Notes under the pieces: generated by a model
What the model was told of the DNA's origin: nothing
The model's database searches: none
Seen by the model: only the letters and a program-made list of their open reading frames with translations
Position numbers and translations under genes: made by a program
In this document: positions 44,520 through 52,602 of the stretch, piece by piece
Layout of the letters: every line of letters starts with the position of its first letter
Numbering within the stretch: the first letter of the stretch is position 1
From: Streptomyces sp. TN58
Lineage (GTDB): Bacteria; Actinomycetota; Actinomycetes; Streptomycetales; Streptomycetaceae
Assembly (NCBI RefSeq): GCF_001941845.1
Contig: NZ_CP018870.1
Span: 186,001-250,000 of the forward strand
Reading direction: 5' to 3'
Length of the DNA stretch: 64,000 bases

Positions 44520-45320
44520 ATGACGACTTCGGACGAGGGCGCGCCCGCGTCGGTACGCGGCAGCGGGGCGGCGGGCCGTCCAGGGCTGAGGCGTTCGGGG
44601 AGTGGCGGCCTGGGTCGCGACGCGGGGCTCGCGCTCGGGCTGGTAGGGGCAGCCGTCGCGGGGGTGGCGGCATTCGTGAAGGCCGTCCCCGCGGACGGAA
44701 GCGGCCTCCCGGTGGTCCCGATCGCCGTCCTGGCCGTACTACTGCTGGGCGCGTTCGTGGCGAAGCGGGGTTTCGCGCCGGTCCGGCGCCGGGCCGGCGC
44801 CGGACCGCAGCCCGTGGGTCACGCGCAGGCGCCGCTGGAACTCCCCGACATCGGTGGTGACGCCCTGGACCATGCCGCGGTCGACGCCGACGGCTTCGAG
44901 CACGCGGTGGCCGCCCTGTGCGCACGGGACGGCTGCACCTCGGTGGAGGTGGTCGGCGGCGCGGGCGACCTGGGAGCCGACGTCCTCGCGACGACGGCGG
45001 ACGGGCGGCGCGTCGTGCTCCAGTGCAAGCACTACGCCGAGGACAACCGGGTCGGCTCGCAGGACCTCCAGCGCTTCGGGGGCACCTGCTACGCGGTCCA
45101 CGAGGCCGACGTCGCCGTCCTCGTGACGACCAGCTCCTTCACCGCGCCCGCCGCCGAGTACGCCGACACCTGCGGGATCGTCCGCGTCGACGGCGAGGCC
45201 CTGGCCGCCTGGACCGAGCAGCAGGCGCCTCCCCCGTGGGAGTCCCCCGCCGGCGCGCCCGCATCCGGTCCGCCCGCCCCGGCCGCCCCGCCCGCCCCGA
45301 CCCGAGGAGCCGCGCCATGA
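44520..45320 (+). CDS. Membrane-anchored Mrr-like restriction endonuclease domain protein
   Basis: This encodes 266 residues. Two N-terminal membrane helices (GLALGLVGAAVAGVAAFV and VPIAVLAVLLLGAFVA) precede a cytoplasmic PD-(D/E)xK-type Mrr domain at about residues 115-230. It contains DGFEHAVAALCARDGCTSVE, GGAGDLGADVLATTADG with the catalytic Asp, and RRVVLQCKHY with the QxK pair, followed by VLVTTSSFTAPAAEYADTCG. A Pro-rich tail closes the protein. GGAGGGGGAA precedes the ATG. Its stop overlaps the ATG of the phospholipase D gene. Mrr-type enzymes cut modified or foreign DNA; the membrane form suggests surveillance of incoming DNA, but that is inference. Confidence 0.82.
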   Translation: MTTSDEGAPASVRGSGAAGRPGLRRSGSGGLGRDAGLALGLVGAAVAGVAAFVKAVPADGSGLPVVPIAVLAVLLLGAFVAKRGFAPVRRRAGAGPQPVGHAQAPLELPDIGGDALDHAAVDADGFEHAVAALCARDGCTSVEVVGGAGDLGADVLATTADGRRVVLQCKHYAEDNRVGSQDLQRFGGTCYAVHEADVAVLVTTSSFTAPAAEYADTCGIVRVDGEALAAWTEQQAPPPWESPAGAPASGPPAPAAPPAPTRGAAP

Positions 45321-46555
45321 CGACCTCCGACACCACCACCCCGGCCGACGCCACCACCCCGGCCGACGCCACCACCTCGGCCGACGCCGGCGGACCGGCC
45401 GCCGAGCGCATACAGCGCATCCGCCGCCGTCTCGAACGCCTCATCGGCATCGCGGCGACCGAGGGGAACTCCGTACGCCCGCTGCGCAACGGCGACGAGA
45501 TCTTCGCCGCGATGCTCGAAGCCATCGCCTCCGCACGGCACACCGTGGACATGATGACCTTCGTCTACTGGAAGGGCGACATCGCCCGCCGGTTCGCCGA
45601 GGCCCTCGCCGACCGCGCGCGCCACGGTGTGCGCGTGCGGCTGCTGCTGGACGGCTTCGGCAGCCGCCTGATCGAACAGGACCTGCTGGACCGGATGAGC
45701 GCGGCGGGGGTGGACGTCGCGTGGTTCCGCAGGCCCTTCCTGCTCTCGCCGCTCAAGCAGAACCACCGCTGCCACCGCAAGGTCCTCGTCGTCGACGAGC
45801 GGACCGCGTTCACCGGTGGCGTCGGGATAGCCGAGGAGTGGTGCGGTGACGCCCGCAATCCGCACGAGTGGCGCGACACGCACGCCGAGGTGCGCGGGCC
45901 GGCCGTCGACGGGATCGCCGCGGCGTTCGCGCAGAACTGGGCGGAGTGCCATCCCGAGCTCTTCGACGACCGTGACCGCTTCGTCGCCCACGAGCCGGCC
46001 GGCTCCGCCGTCGTCCAGGTGGTGCGCGGCTCGGCCGCCTTCGGGTGGCAGGACATGCAGACCCTGATGCGGGTGGTCCTGGAGTCGGCACAGGAGCGTG
46101 TGCGCCTGGCGACGGCGTACTTCGCGCCCGACGACTACTTCGTCGAGCTGCTGTCCGCGACCGCCCTCCGGGGCGTGACCGTGGAGATCCTGCTGCCCGG
46201 CCCGCACACCGACAAGCGGGTGTGCCAGCTGGCAGGGCAGCACCACTACGAGGCGCTCACCGCGGCGGGGGTGCGCATCCACCAGTACCAGCCGACGATG
46301 ATGCACGCCAAGATCATGACGATGGACGGGGTGGTCTCCCTCGTCGGCTCGTCGAACTTCAACCGCCGCTCCCTCGACCACGACGAGGAGGTCATGCTGG
46401 CCGTCATGGATCCGGCCGTCACCCGTACGCTGGACGAGCACTACGACGAGGACCTGCGGGCCAGCACGCTCATCGCACCGGGCCGCTGGCGCGGCCGCTC
46501 CGCACTCCAGCGCGCCCGGGAACACGCGGTCCAGCCGCTGCGCCGCTTCCTGTGA
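45317..46555 (+). CDS. Phospholipase D family (cardiolipin synthase-like) protein
   Basis: This encodes 412 residues with two HKD motifs: NHRCHRKVLVVDERTAFTGG in the first half and MMHAKIMTMDGVVSLVGSSN in the second, with both His, Lys, Asp and the following Gly-Ser-Asn present. MMTFVYWKGDIARRFAEAL and VRLATAYFAPDDYFVELLS match ClsB-type cardiolipin synthases, though no membrane helices are seen. The N-terminal 25 residues come from three tandem 15-base repeats coding for TTPADA-like words. The ATG overlaps the stop of the Mrr-like gene by four bases. It could modify phospholipids or, in this pairing, act as a nuclease-like effector; lipid activity is the usual assignment. Confidence 0.9.
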   Translation: MTTSDTTTPADATTPADATTSADAGGPAAERIQRIRRRLERLIGIAATEGNSVRPLRNGDEIFAAMLEAIASARHTVDMMTFVYWKGDIARRFAEALADRARHGVRVRLLLDGFGSRLIEQDLLDRMSAAGVDVAWFRRPFLLSPLKQNHRCHRKVLVVDERTAFTGGVGIAEEWCGDARNPHEWRDTHAEVRGPAVDGIAAAFAQNWAECHPELFDDRDRFVAHEPAGSAVVQVVRGSAAFGWQDMQTLMRVVLESAQERVRLATAYFAPDDYFVELLSATALRGVTVEILLPGPHTDKRVCQLAGQHHYEALTAAGVRIHQYQPTMMHAKIMTMDGVVSLVGSSNFNRRSLDHDEEVMLAVMDPAVTRTLDEHYDEDLRASTLIAPGRWRGRSALQRAREHAVQPLRRFL

Positions 46556-46615
46556 GACGGCGCGGCGGCGGCCGGCGGAACCGCCGTGGGCCGTGGCGCA
46601 CGACCCACGGCCGTG

Positions 46616-46657
46616 ACCGGGAGACCCGACCGGTCCCCCGGTAGGGCCGACCGGCCC
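46616..46657. promoter_or_regulatory. Two DosR/OsdR-like palindromes upstream of the alcohol dehydrogenase
   Basis: A 27-base imperfect palindrome begins ACCGGGAGACC and ends GGTCCCCCGGT (11 of 13 positions pair). It is followed at once by GGGCCG-AC-CGGCCC. Both resemble the GGGAC/GGGCC...GGCCC/GTCCC boxes bound by DosR-type regulators, and the downstream genes are of the kind found in hypoxia regulons. Assignment is by resemblance. Confidence 0.42.
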
Positions 46658-46739
46658 AAGCGGGACGGGGACGGGCGGGCACATCCTGGCTGTGGGCCTT
46701 CCTCCACACGCCCGCGTGAAGCACAGAGAGGCGGCAGCC

Positions 46740-47816
46740 ATGAAGGCACTCGTCTTCCACGCCCCCGGCCGGGTCGCCTGGCAGGACGTCCCGGACCCCT
46801 CGGTCAAGGACGCCGCCGACGCGGTCGTCAAGGTCGACGCCGTCACCATCTGCGGCACCGACCTGCACATCGTCAAGGGGGACGTCCCCGAAGTGACCCC
46901 GGGACGGATCCTGGGCCACGAGGCCGTCGGCACGGTGGTCGAGACCGGCGGCGAGGTCCGCGGCGTCCGCCCCGGGGACCGGGTCCTGGTCTCCTGCATC
47001 TCCTCCTGCGGCCGCTGCCGCTTCTGCCGTGAGGGCCGTTACGGCCAGTGCCGCGGGGGCGGCGGCTGGGTCCTGGGCCACACCCTCGACGGCACCCAGG
47101 CGGAGTACGTACGCGTTCCCTTCGCGGACCTCTCCGTCCACCCGCTGCCCGCCGCCGTGGACGGCCTCGAAGCGGTCCTGCTGGCGGACATCTTCCCGAC
47201 GTCCTACGAGGTGGGTGTGCTCAACGGGAAAGTGGGCCCGGGCGACACCGTGGTGGTGGTCGGCGCCGGGCCCATCGGCCTGGCCGCCATCGCCACCGCG
47301 CGGCTCTACAGCCCCGGTCGGACCATCGCCGTCGACCGCGCGCCCTCCCGCCTCACGGCGGCACGCGATTTCGGCGCCGACGCCACGGTCGATGTACGGG
47401 AGGAGCCCGAGCGGCTGGTAGAGGACCTGACCGACGGACTCGGCGCCGACGTGGCCATCGAGGCCGTCGGCGTGCCCGAGGCGTTCGAGATGTGCACCCG
47501 TATGGTCCGCCCCGGCGGCCGGGTCGCCAACATCGGCGTCCACGGCAGGCCCGCCACCCTGCACCTGGAAGACCTGTGGATCAAGGACGTCACGATCACC
47601 ACCGGTCTCGTCGACACCCACTCCACCCCCATGCTCCTGCGCATGATGGCCGCGGGCCGCCTCCCCGGGGCCGCGATGATCACCCACCGCTTCGAGCTGG
47701 ACCAGATGGAGGAGGCGTACGAAGTCTTCGCCCAGGCCGGCCGGACCGGCGCCCTCAAGGTCGTGCTCGGCGGACCCCGGCACGACGCCGTCGCCGTACC
47801 GCGACAGGAGCAGTGA
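46740..47816 (+). CDS. Zinc-dependent alcohol dehydrogenase
   Basis: This is a 358-residue medium-chain dehydrogenase. The catalytic zinc ligands are Cys in VTICGTDLHIVKGDVPEV, His-Glu in GRILGHEAVGTV, and a later acidic position. The structural zinc site has Cys residues in CISSCGRCRFCREGRYGQC. The NAD(P)-binding Rossmann motif is VVVVGAGPIGLAAIA. It matches the zinc ADH common in actinobacterial stress and hypoxia gene sets and would reduce aldehydes or oxidise alcohols to balance redox. AGAGAGG precedes the ATG. It is followed after five bases by the XRE-flavin domain gene, so they form an operon. Confidence 0.9.
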   Translation: MKALVFHAPGRVAWQDVPDPSVKDAADAVVKVDAVTICGTDLHIVKGDVPEVTPGRILGHEAVGTVVETGGEVRGVRPGDRVLVSCISSCGRCRFCREGRYGQCRGGGGWVLGHTLDGTQAEYVRVPFADLSVHPLPAAVDGLEAVLLADIFPTSYEVGVLNGKVGPGDTVVVVGAGPIGLAAIATARLYSPGRTIAVDRAPSRLTAARDFGADATVDVREEPERLVEDLTDGLGADVAIEAVGVPEAFEMCTRMVRPGGRVANIGVHGRPATLHLEDLWIKDVTITTGLVDTHSTPMLLRMMAAGRLPGAAMITHRFELDQMEEAYEVFAQAGRTGALKVVLGGPRHDAVAVPRQEQ

Positions 47817-47821
47817 GAGCC

Positions 47822-48508
47822 GTGAAGAGCACACCGGGCACCCGCCACCAGCCGTCCGGCGGCAGCGCCGGGCGGACCGACATCGGCCGCCGCATGGCGG
47901 CCCGCCGGACCGCCCTCGGCCTCAGCCGCGAGGAGCTGGGCCGCAGGTGTGGTGCCGACGCCAACTACATCGCCTACCTGGAGGACCGTGCGGCCTCTCC
48001 GGCCGTCGGGACCCTCGTGCGCATCGCCGACGTACTCGGCGTCACCGTCGACGACCTGACCGGCGCGAGCGCCGACCGGGTCCGCGGCCGCTCCGGCGCC
48101 CGCCGCGACACCGCGCTCATGCCACTCGGCGAGGACGAGTGCCGGTCGCTGCTGGGCACGCACGGGGTGGGACGCATCGCCGTCTTCACCGCCGAGGGCC
48201 CGGCCGTCCTCCCGGTCAACTACCTGGTCGCGGGCCCCGACATCGCCTTCCGGACCGCCGCGGAGGCCGTGGCGGCCAGGGCGGCGGGCACGGAGGCCGC
48301 CTTCGAGATCGACAACATCGACGACGTCACCGCGGGCGGCTGGAGCGTGCTGGCGGTGGGTGGACTGGCAGCCGTCACCGACCCCGAGGAGATCCGCCGC
48401 CTCACCGCCGCGGCCCGCTCCCAGCCGTGGGCCGGAGGGCCGCGCACCCACTGGATGAAGATCACCCCGGCCCGGCTCACAGGCCGCCGTGTCACCCACG
48501 AGTGGTGA
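47822..48508 (+). CDS. XRE helix-turn-helix fused to pyridoxamine-oxidase-like flavin domain
   Basis: This encodes 228 residues. An XRE helix-turn-helix lies at about 20-80 (IGRRMAARRTALGLSREELG, ANYIAYLEDRAASPAVGTLV) and a split-barrel FMN-binding domain of the pyridoxamine 5'-phosphate oxidase type at about 95-225 (MPLGEDECRSLLGTHGVGRI, VLPVNYLVAGPDIAFRTA, GGWSVLAVGGLAAVTDPEEI). Such fusions are common next to hypoxia and stress genes in Streptomyces and may act as redox-responsive regulators or F420/flavin proteins. The GTG start lies six bases after the ADH stop. Its DNA target is unknown. Confidence 0.86.
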   Translation: MKSTPGTRHQPSGGSAGRTDIGRRMAARRTALGLSREELGRRCGADANYIAYLEDRAASPAVGTLVRIADVLGVTVDDLTGASADRVRGRSGARRDTALMPLGEDECRSLLGTHGVGRIAVFTAEGPAVLPVNYLVAGPDIAFRTAAEAVAARAAGTEAAFEIDNIDDVTAGGWSVLAVGGLAAVTDPEEIRRLTAAARSQPWAGGPRTHWMKITPARLTGRRVTHEW

Positions 48509-48598
48509 CCGGGCGTGACGAGGGGCGGCCGCTTCGCGTGGCGGGTCGACCGTGCCTCGCACAAGGTGGAGGTACAGCCTTCGGAAGGATGAGACGGG

Positions 48599-49045
48599 AT
48601 GGACAGTCAGGGTGTGGCCCCGCGGATCGTGGTGGGTGTCGACGGATCGCCTTCGTCCCAGGCCGCGCTTCGCTGGGCGGTCAGGTACGCGGGTCTGGTG
48701 GGCGGCAGGGTGGAGGCGGTCACCGCCTGGGACCTGCCCGGCGCCGGAACGTGGTCGGCGCCGGCGGTCGACGCCGACTTCGACGAGGAGGAGGCCGAGC
48801 GGCGCCTGGTCGAGGAGGTCCGCACGGTCCTCGGCGAAGGTGCCTCCCAGGTCCACCAGCGCCTGGTACGGGGCAATCCCGCCGAGGTCCTGGTCGAGCA
48901 GGGACAGGGCGCCGACCTGATCGTCGTGGGCAGCCGCGGCCACGGCGGCTTCCGCCGGGCCCTGCTCGGTTCGGTGAGCCAGCAGGTGGCGCAGCACGCT
49001 GCCTGCCCGGTCACCATCGTCCGGCCGGACGCCGCCCCCGAGTAG
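48599..49045 (+). CDS. Universal stress protein (UspA family)
   Basis: This is a 148-residue single Usp domain. The N-terminal strand IVVGVDGSPSSQAALRWAVR is followed by an ATP-binding signature near the C-terminus, GADLIVVGSRGHGGFRRALL, then GSVSQQVAQHAACPVTIVR; this is the G-2x-G-9x-G-(S/T) pattern of ATP-binding Usps. GGAAGGATG precedes the ATG. In mycobacteria and Streptomyces such genes belong to DosR/OsdR-type regulons, and the surrounding genes fit that. It is followed by a hairpin shared with the convergent nitroreductase. Confidence 0.92.
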   Translation: MDSQGVAPRIVVGVDGSPSSQAALRWAVRYAGLVGGRVEAVTAWDLPGAGTWSAPAVDADFDEEEAERRLVEEVRTVLGEGASQVHQRLVRGNPAEVLVEQGQGADLIVVGSRGHGGFRRALLGSVSQQVAQHAACPVTIVRPDAAPE

Positions 49046-49049
49046 CCCC

Positions 49050-49110
49050 CTGAGGGCTGTCCCGTCATCCCCCGGGCGCGCGGTGCCGGGTGCTGCGTGA
49101 CGGCCCTCAG
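49050..49110. terminator. Imperfect hairpin between convergent usp and nitroreductase genes
   Basis: CTGAGGG...CCGTCA pairs with TGACGG...CCCTCAG (13 bp with one 5-base bulge and a 30-base loop). It lies directly after the usp stop and overlaps the stop codon of the nitroreductase gene, so it may terminate both transcripts. Confidence 0.42.
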
Positions 49111-50144
49111 TCCCGGATCTCCAGGACGTCGGCGACCGGACGGCGCGGCGTCTCGGGTCCGAGGGGCCCGTATCCCACGCGCAGGACCATCTGTACGTGG
49201 CCCATGGCCTCCAGCGGGTCGCGGGCTGCCCAGCGCAGTTCCGACCATTCGAGGGGCTGGGAGGTCATCGAGGTGGCCAGGCCGTCGGTGGTGGCCTGGA
49301 GGAGGACGCGTTCCAGTGCCTGGCCGGCCCGCAGCCAGTCCGCCCGGGTGTCGTTCGACGTGCCGAGCAGGGCGAGCTGGGGCCGCTTCTCGAACGCGGC
49401 CCAGCCGCGATCCGCCACCCTGTGGTCCCGGTCGAAGTCCCGGACGGGGGCAGTTCCCGCGGAGCTGCGCGGGCCGAACGCGGCGGCGGGAACGCCGTCG
49501 CCGCGGGTGTCGGCCGGGTCCGGTGCGGAGGAGGTCCAGGCGGAGGTCTCCGCCCGGGCCAGAGGGTCGGCGTCCTCGCGGTGTTCCGCGTCGCGGACCA
49601 GCCCGAGCACGGTCTCCAGGTGCCAGTCGCCCGGCAGGGTCAGGCGGCAGCCCTCGCGGCGTGCGGCGCTCCGCAGGCCGTCCCAGAGGGCGTCCGGCAC
49701 CGGCTCGTCGCTGAAGGGGAAGCGGCAGGTGTGCCGCCGCCGCAGGGCCGCGTACAGGACGGCCAGATCGCGGTCCCCGTCGCGGTCCGCGTCGTAGTCC
49801 GCGTCATGGTCCGCGTCATGGCCGTCAGGCGGCCTTTCGAGGGCTGCCGAGGCCAGCAGCCAGGGTTGCGACGCGTCGGGCAGCAGCCGTACGTCTGCTT
49901 GCAGGCCGTACTGTGCGGCGGACACGCGGAGGTTGAACAGGGCCGCGGCGCAACCGAGGTGGAGGGCCCGGTGGTCCGGATCCGTCCGTGTCATGGCCCG
50001 CTCCGGATCCCCGTACAGCTCGATGACGCCGCCGGCCGGTCGGAAGACGAACTTCCAGGGCTGGGCGTTGTGCATGGACGGGGCGGTGACGGCGTCGCCG
50101 ACGAGCCGGGCGGCGGTGTCTGGGTCGAGATGTGCTGGGGCCAT
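49107..50144 (-). CDS. Acg-type FMN-binding nitroreductase-like protein
   Basis: This is a 345-residue protein of the Acg (Rv2032-like) nitroreductase family: VGDAVTAPSMHNAQPWKFVF at the start, YAALRRRHTCRFPFSDEP, and QALERVLLQATTDGLATSMT near the C-terminus. Acg proteins have an incomplete flavin pocket and may store FMN under hypoxia rather than reduce nitro compounds. An odd Asp-rich stretch (DADHDADYDADRDGDRD, about residues 115-131) is encoded by short tandem repeats. GGACGAGTCC surrounds the start. It lies downstream of the CBS-BON gene on the same strand with a 94-base gap. Confidence 0.86.
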   Translation of the reverse strand: MAPAHLDPDTAARLVGDAVTAPSMHNAQPWKFVFRPAGGVIELYGDPERAMTRTDPDHRALHLGCAAALFNLRVSAAQYGLQADVRLLPDASQPWLLASAALERPPDGHDADHDADYDADRDGDRDLAVLYAALRRRHTCRFPFSDEPVPDALWDGLRSAARREGCRLTLPGDWHLETVLGLVRDAEHREDADPLARAETSAWTSSAPDPADTRGDGVPAAAFGPRSSAGTAPVRDFDRDHRVADRGWAAFEKRPQLALLGTSNDTRADWLRAGQALERVLLQATTDGLATSMTSQPLEWSELRWAARDPLEAMGHVQMVLRVGYGPLGPETPRRPVADVLEIRD

Positions 50145-50238
50145 GGGACTCGTCCTGTCTGTGCGGGGCCTCACCTGTGCGCCGTGCGGCGACCGGCGGG
50201 ACGGCGTCGTGCTCGCGGGAGGCCGGCCGACTGCCCGG

Positions 50239-50898
50239 CTACCACGGAATCGCACGGCGGCCGGGGTGGGTGGCGGTGTCGTCGGTCCGGGCGGTGACGT
50301 GGGACACCACGGCGACGACTCCGTCGAGCTGTTCGACCAGGCTGACGAGGGAACGGAGCTGGCTTCGCAGCTCCATGTGCCCGTCCAGGGTGACGATGCC
50401 GTCCACCACATGGACCTCGACGTGGCCCCGGGGTACCCCGAGCACCTCGTCGAGGACCTCGTCGTCCACCCGCCGGCGTATTTCGGAGTCGGGGCGGACG
50501 AACAGGCGCAGCAGGTCCCTGCGGGTGACGATGCCGACGAGCCGGTTCTCCTCGTCCACGACGGGCAGCCGCTCGATGCCCCGGCGTGTCAGGAGCCGTG
50601 CCGCGTCGGCGGCGGTCTCCTCGGCACGGATGGTGACGGCGGGTGCGGACATGACGTCGCGTGCGGTGAGCGGTTCCGTGCTGGTGCTGTCCGCCCTGGC
50701 GGGGCGGGTGGCCTGCAAGGTCCGGGCCAGGAGGTCGGTCTGCGAGACGATGCCCAGCACGCGGTCCTCGTCGTCCAGGACGGGAAGTCCGGAGATGTCG
50801 TACTGGGCGAGGAGCTTGGCGGCATCCTTGAAGGCGGTGCCGGGCGCCACCGAGACGACCTCGTCGGTCATCAGGTCCGCGACGCTGATGTGCTTCAT
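50239..50898 (-). CDS. CBS-pair and BON domain protein
   Basis: This encodes 219 residues. Two CBS domains occupy about 1-130: VADLMTDEVVSVAPGTAFKD with LPVLDDEDRVLGIVSQTDLL, and ARDVMSAPAVTIRAEETAAD with LPVVDEENRLVGIVTRRDLL. A BON domain follows (GHVEVHVVDGIVTLDGHMEL). CBS pairs bind adenine nucleotides and report energy state; BON domains often contact membranes. Genes of this kind are DosR/OsdR-type regulon members, and a DosR-like palindrome lies about 90-100 bases upstream. GGAGGACGGC precedes the ATG. Confidence 0.9.
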   Translation of the reverse strand: MKHISVADLMTDEVVSVAPGTAFKDAAKLLAQYDISGLPVLDDEDRVLGIVSQTDLLARTLQATRPARADSTSTEPLTARDVMSAPAVTIRAEETAADAARLLTRRGIERLPVVDEENRLVGIVTRRDLLRLFVRPDSEIRRRVDDEVLDEVLGVPRGHVEVHVVDGIVTLDGHMELRSQLRSLVSLVEQLDGVVAVVSHVTARTDDTATHPGRRAIPW

Positions 50899-50986
50899 GC
50901 CGTCCTCCCGGTCCGCCGTTCGGTGAAAGTCCCGGTCTGTCGCAGGGCGTGCCCCCACCATCCGTCCGGTGCTGCCCGCCGGGCGA

Positions 50987-51001
50987 GGGCCGAACGGTCC
51001 C
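50987..51001. promoter_or_regulatory. DosR/OsdR-like box between divergent CBS and usp genes
   Basis: On the minus strand the site reads GGGACCGTTCGGCCC, which fits the GGGAC...GGCCC pattern of known DosR sites. It is centred between the CBS-BON gene and the broken usp gene and could serve both. Confidence 0.45.
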
Positions 51002-51089
51002 GAACGTGGCCCGGGCGGCCCTCTCCCCGACGCGCCGCGGGTGCCGGCGTGAGCGGTGTCCCTCATCGGATTCTCGGTTGGGCGGAACC

Positions 51090-51470
51090 GTGGACAGCAC
51101 CTTCCCCACTCCGGACACGAGTCCGGTGGCCGTGGGCGTGGACGGCTCGGACGCGGCCCGGGAGGCCGCCCTGTGGGCGGGCGCGGAGGCCGTGCGCCGC
51201 GAGCGTCCGCTGCGCGTCGTCCACGCGGCGGACACCGAGGGCAGGGCCCTCTACCTGCCGGCGCTGACCGTCGAGCAGGTCTGCGCCGCCGGCCGGAGAC
51301 TGCTGGACGAGACGGCGAAGGACCTGGCGGACGAGTACCCCGGCCTGCGCGTGACCACGGAGCTGAGCCGGGCGGAACGCCGTCACCGCCCTGCGCGGGG
51401 CCGGGGCCCCGCACGGCACGATCGTGGTGTGGGATGGCTCGTCGTGTGCTGCTTCCGGCACCTGCATTGT
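51090..51470 (+). pseudogene. Frameshifted, truncated universal stress protein gene
   Basis: From a GTG at 51090 the frame reads like a Usp domain (PVAVGVDGSDAAREAALWAG, LTVEQVCAAGRRLLDETAKD). At LRVTTELSRA the frame breaks, and the family sequence continues one frame over as AVTALRGAGAPHGTIVV. A single extra A near 51376 would explain the shift. After TIVVWDGSS even that frame loses similarity, so the ATP-binding GSRG...GS segment is missing. It is divergent from the CBS gene. Confidence 0.72.
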
Positions 51471-51497
51471 CTCAGCAGGCGGTGGGCGGCACCCCCC

Positions 51498-51529
51498 GGG
51501 CCGGGCCGCACGGTGGTGCGGCCCGGCCC
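51498..51529. terminator. 14-bp perfect hairpin between convergent genes
   Basis: GGGCCGGGCCGCAC pairs with GTGCGGCCCGGCCC around a GGTG loop. It sits between the broken usp gene and the 3' end of the DUF1152 gene and should stop transcription from both sides. Confidence 0.75.
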
Positions 51530-51540
51530 CGGCGTGCGGT

Positions 51541-52602
51541 TCAGGTGAGCCGGAGCAGCGGGGTCGCGCTGCCGAGGAGCTTCCTGAGGGCCGGGATGTC
51601 GGTCCATGCCAGGCCGAGGGAGCGGGCGGCGTACCGGAGGGTTACGTGGTCCGCGCCGGGGGCCGCCTCGCGCAGCGCCTTCATGGCGACGTCGCGGTCG
51701 GGGAAGGCGGCCGTGCCGGGCGGCGGGTCCTGCCGGGGTGTGCGGGCGTGCTCGGGCGCCAGGCCGTGTATGCCGGTGAGCCGGTGGGAGAGGTCTGCGG
51801 CGTCCTCCAGGGTCTCGGGACGCTCGTCGAGCAGGACGCGCGCGACCGGGTTGTGGCCTACGGCTTCGTGCAGGGGCAGGTGGAACAGCTTCGGTGAGAC
51901 CGCGGTGAGTTCGGCGGTGTGGTTGACCGCGCGTACGCTGCCGCGGGCGCCGTGGACGGCGGCGGCCCACAGGGCCGAGGCCTCCGAGGGGTGCCAGGCC
52001 AGGGCTCGGGCGGCCGCCGATGCAGCGGCCGTTCCGGGGGTGAGGGGGTGGTACCCGGGGAGCCGTGCGAGCAGGGTCGGTTCGTCGATCTCCCCGTCGA
52101 GGCCCGGCCCGGCGACGTGGACGGTGGTGGGGATGCCGGTGAGGTGGCAGGCGGCGAGGGTGAGGGCGTCCCCGAAGGGGCTGCACAGGCCCGGTTCATC
52201 GCCGTGGGTCAGGATGTCGCCGCCGATGTCGACGACGTGGATCCAGCCGCCCGCGGACCGGGCCATGGCGCTGATCTGCGCGGCCAGCGCGGTGAGTCCC
52301 TGGGACGGGTCGAGCAGCAGCAGCAGACGGGCCGGCAGGTCGGCGGCGAGGCCGGGCAGGGTGGATCCGGCGGGCGGCCGGGCTCTGGTGTCGGGGGTGA
52401 AGGCCGGGGCGCCGCCGGCGCCGCGGGCGAGGCGGGTGAAGTGGTGTTCCCCGAGGGGGCCGGGGGGATCGCTGATCTCGGGACGCTCCCACGCGTAGGT
52501 GGCGATCAGTGGCGGGTCCGGGGCCTCGCTGACGGTGCGTGCGGCGATCAGGGTGCCGATGGGATCCCCGCCCCCGCCGGCCGCGACGTACAGGTCGCTC
52601 AC
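51541..52602 (-). CDS. DUF1152 family protein
   Basis: This is a 353-residue soluble protein whose N-terminus LYVAAGGGGDPIGTLIAART and later WIHVVDIGGDILTHGDEPGL match the DUF1152 family (AAGGGGD...IDxGGD pattern), a nucleotide-binding-like fold of unknown activity found in archaea and actinomycetes. It has no signal peptide or membrane segment. The GTG start overlaps the stop of the upstream radical SAM gene by four bases, so both are made together. Its place beside ATP-grasp, exporter and acyltransferase-fold genes suggests a biosynthetic or self-protection role, which is inference. Confidence 0.8.
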   Translation of the reverse strand: MSDLYVAAGGGGDPIGTLIAARTVSEAPDPPLIATYAWERPEISDPPGPLGEHHFTRLARGAGGAPAFTPDTRARPPAGSTLPGLAADLPARLLLLLDPSQGLTALAAQISAMARSAGGWIHVVDIGGDILTHGDEPGLCSPFGDALTLAACHLTGIPTTVHVAGPGLDGEIDEPTLLARLPGYHPLTPGTAAASAAARALAWHPSEASALWAAAVHGARGSVRAVNHTAELTAVSPKLFHLPLHEAVGHNPVARVLLDERPETLEDAADLSHRLTGIHGLAPEHARTPRQDPPPGTAAFPDRDVAMKALREAAPGADHVTLRYAARSLGLAWTDIPALRKLLGSATPLLRLT

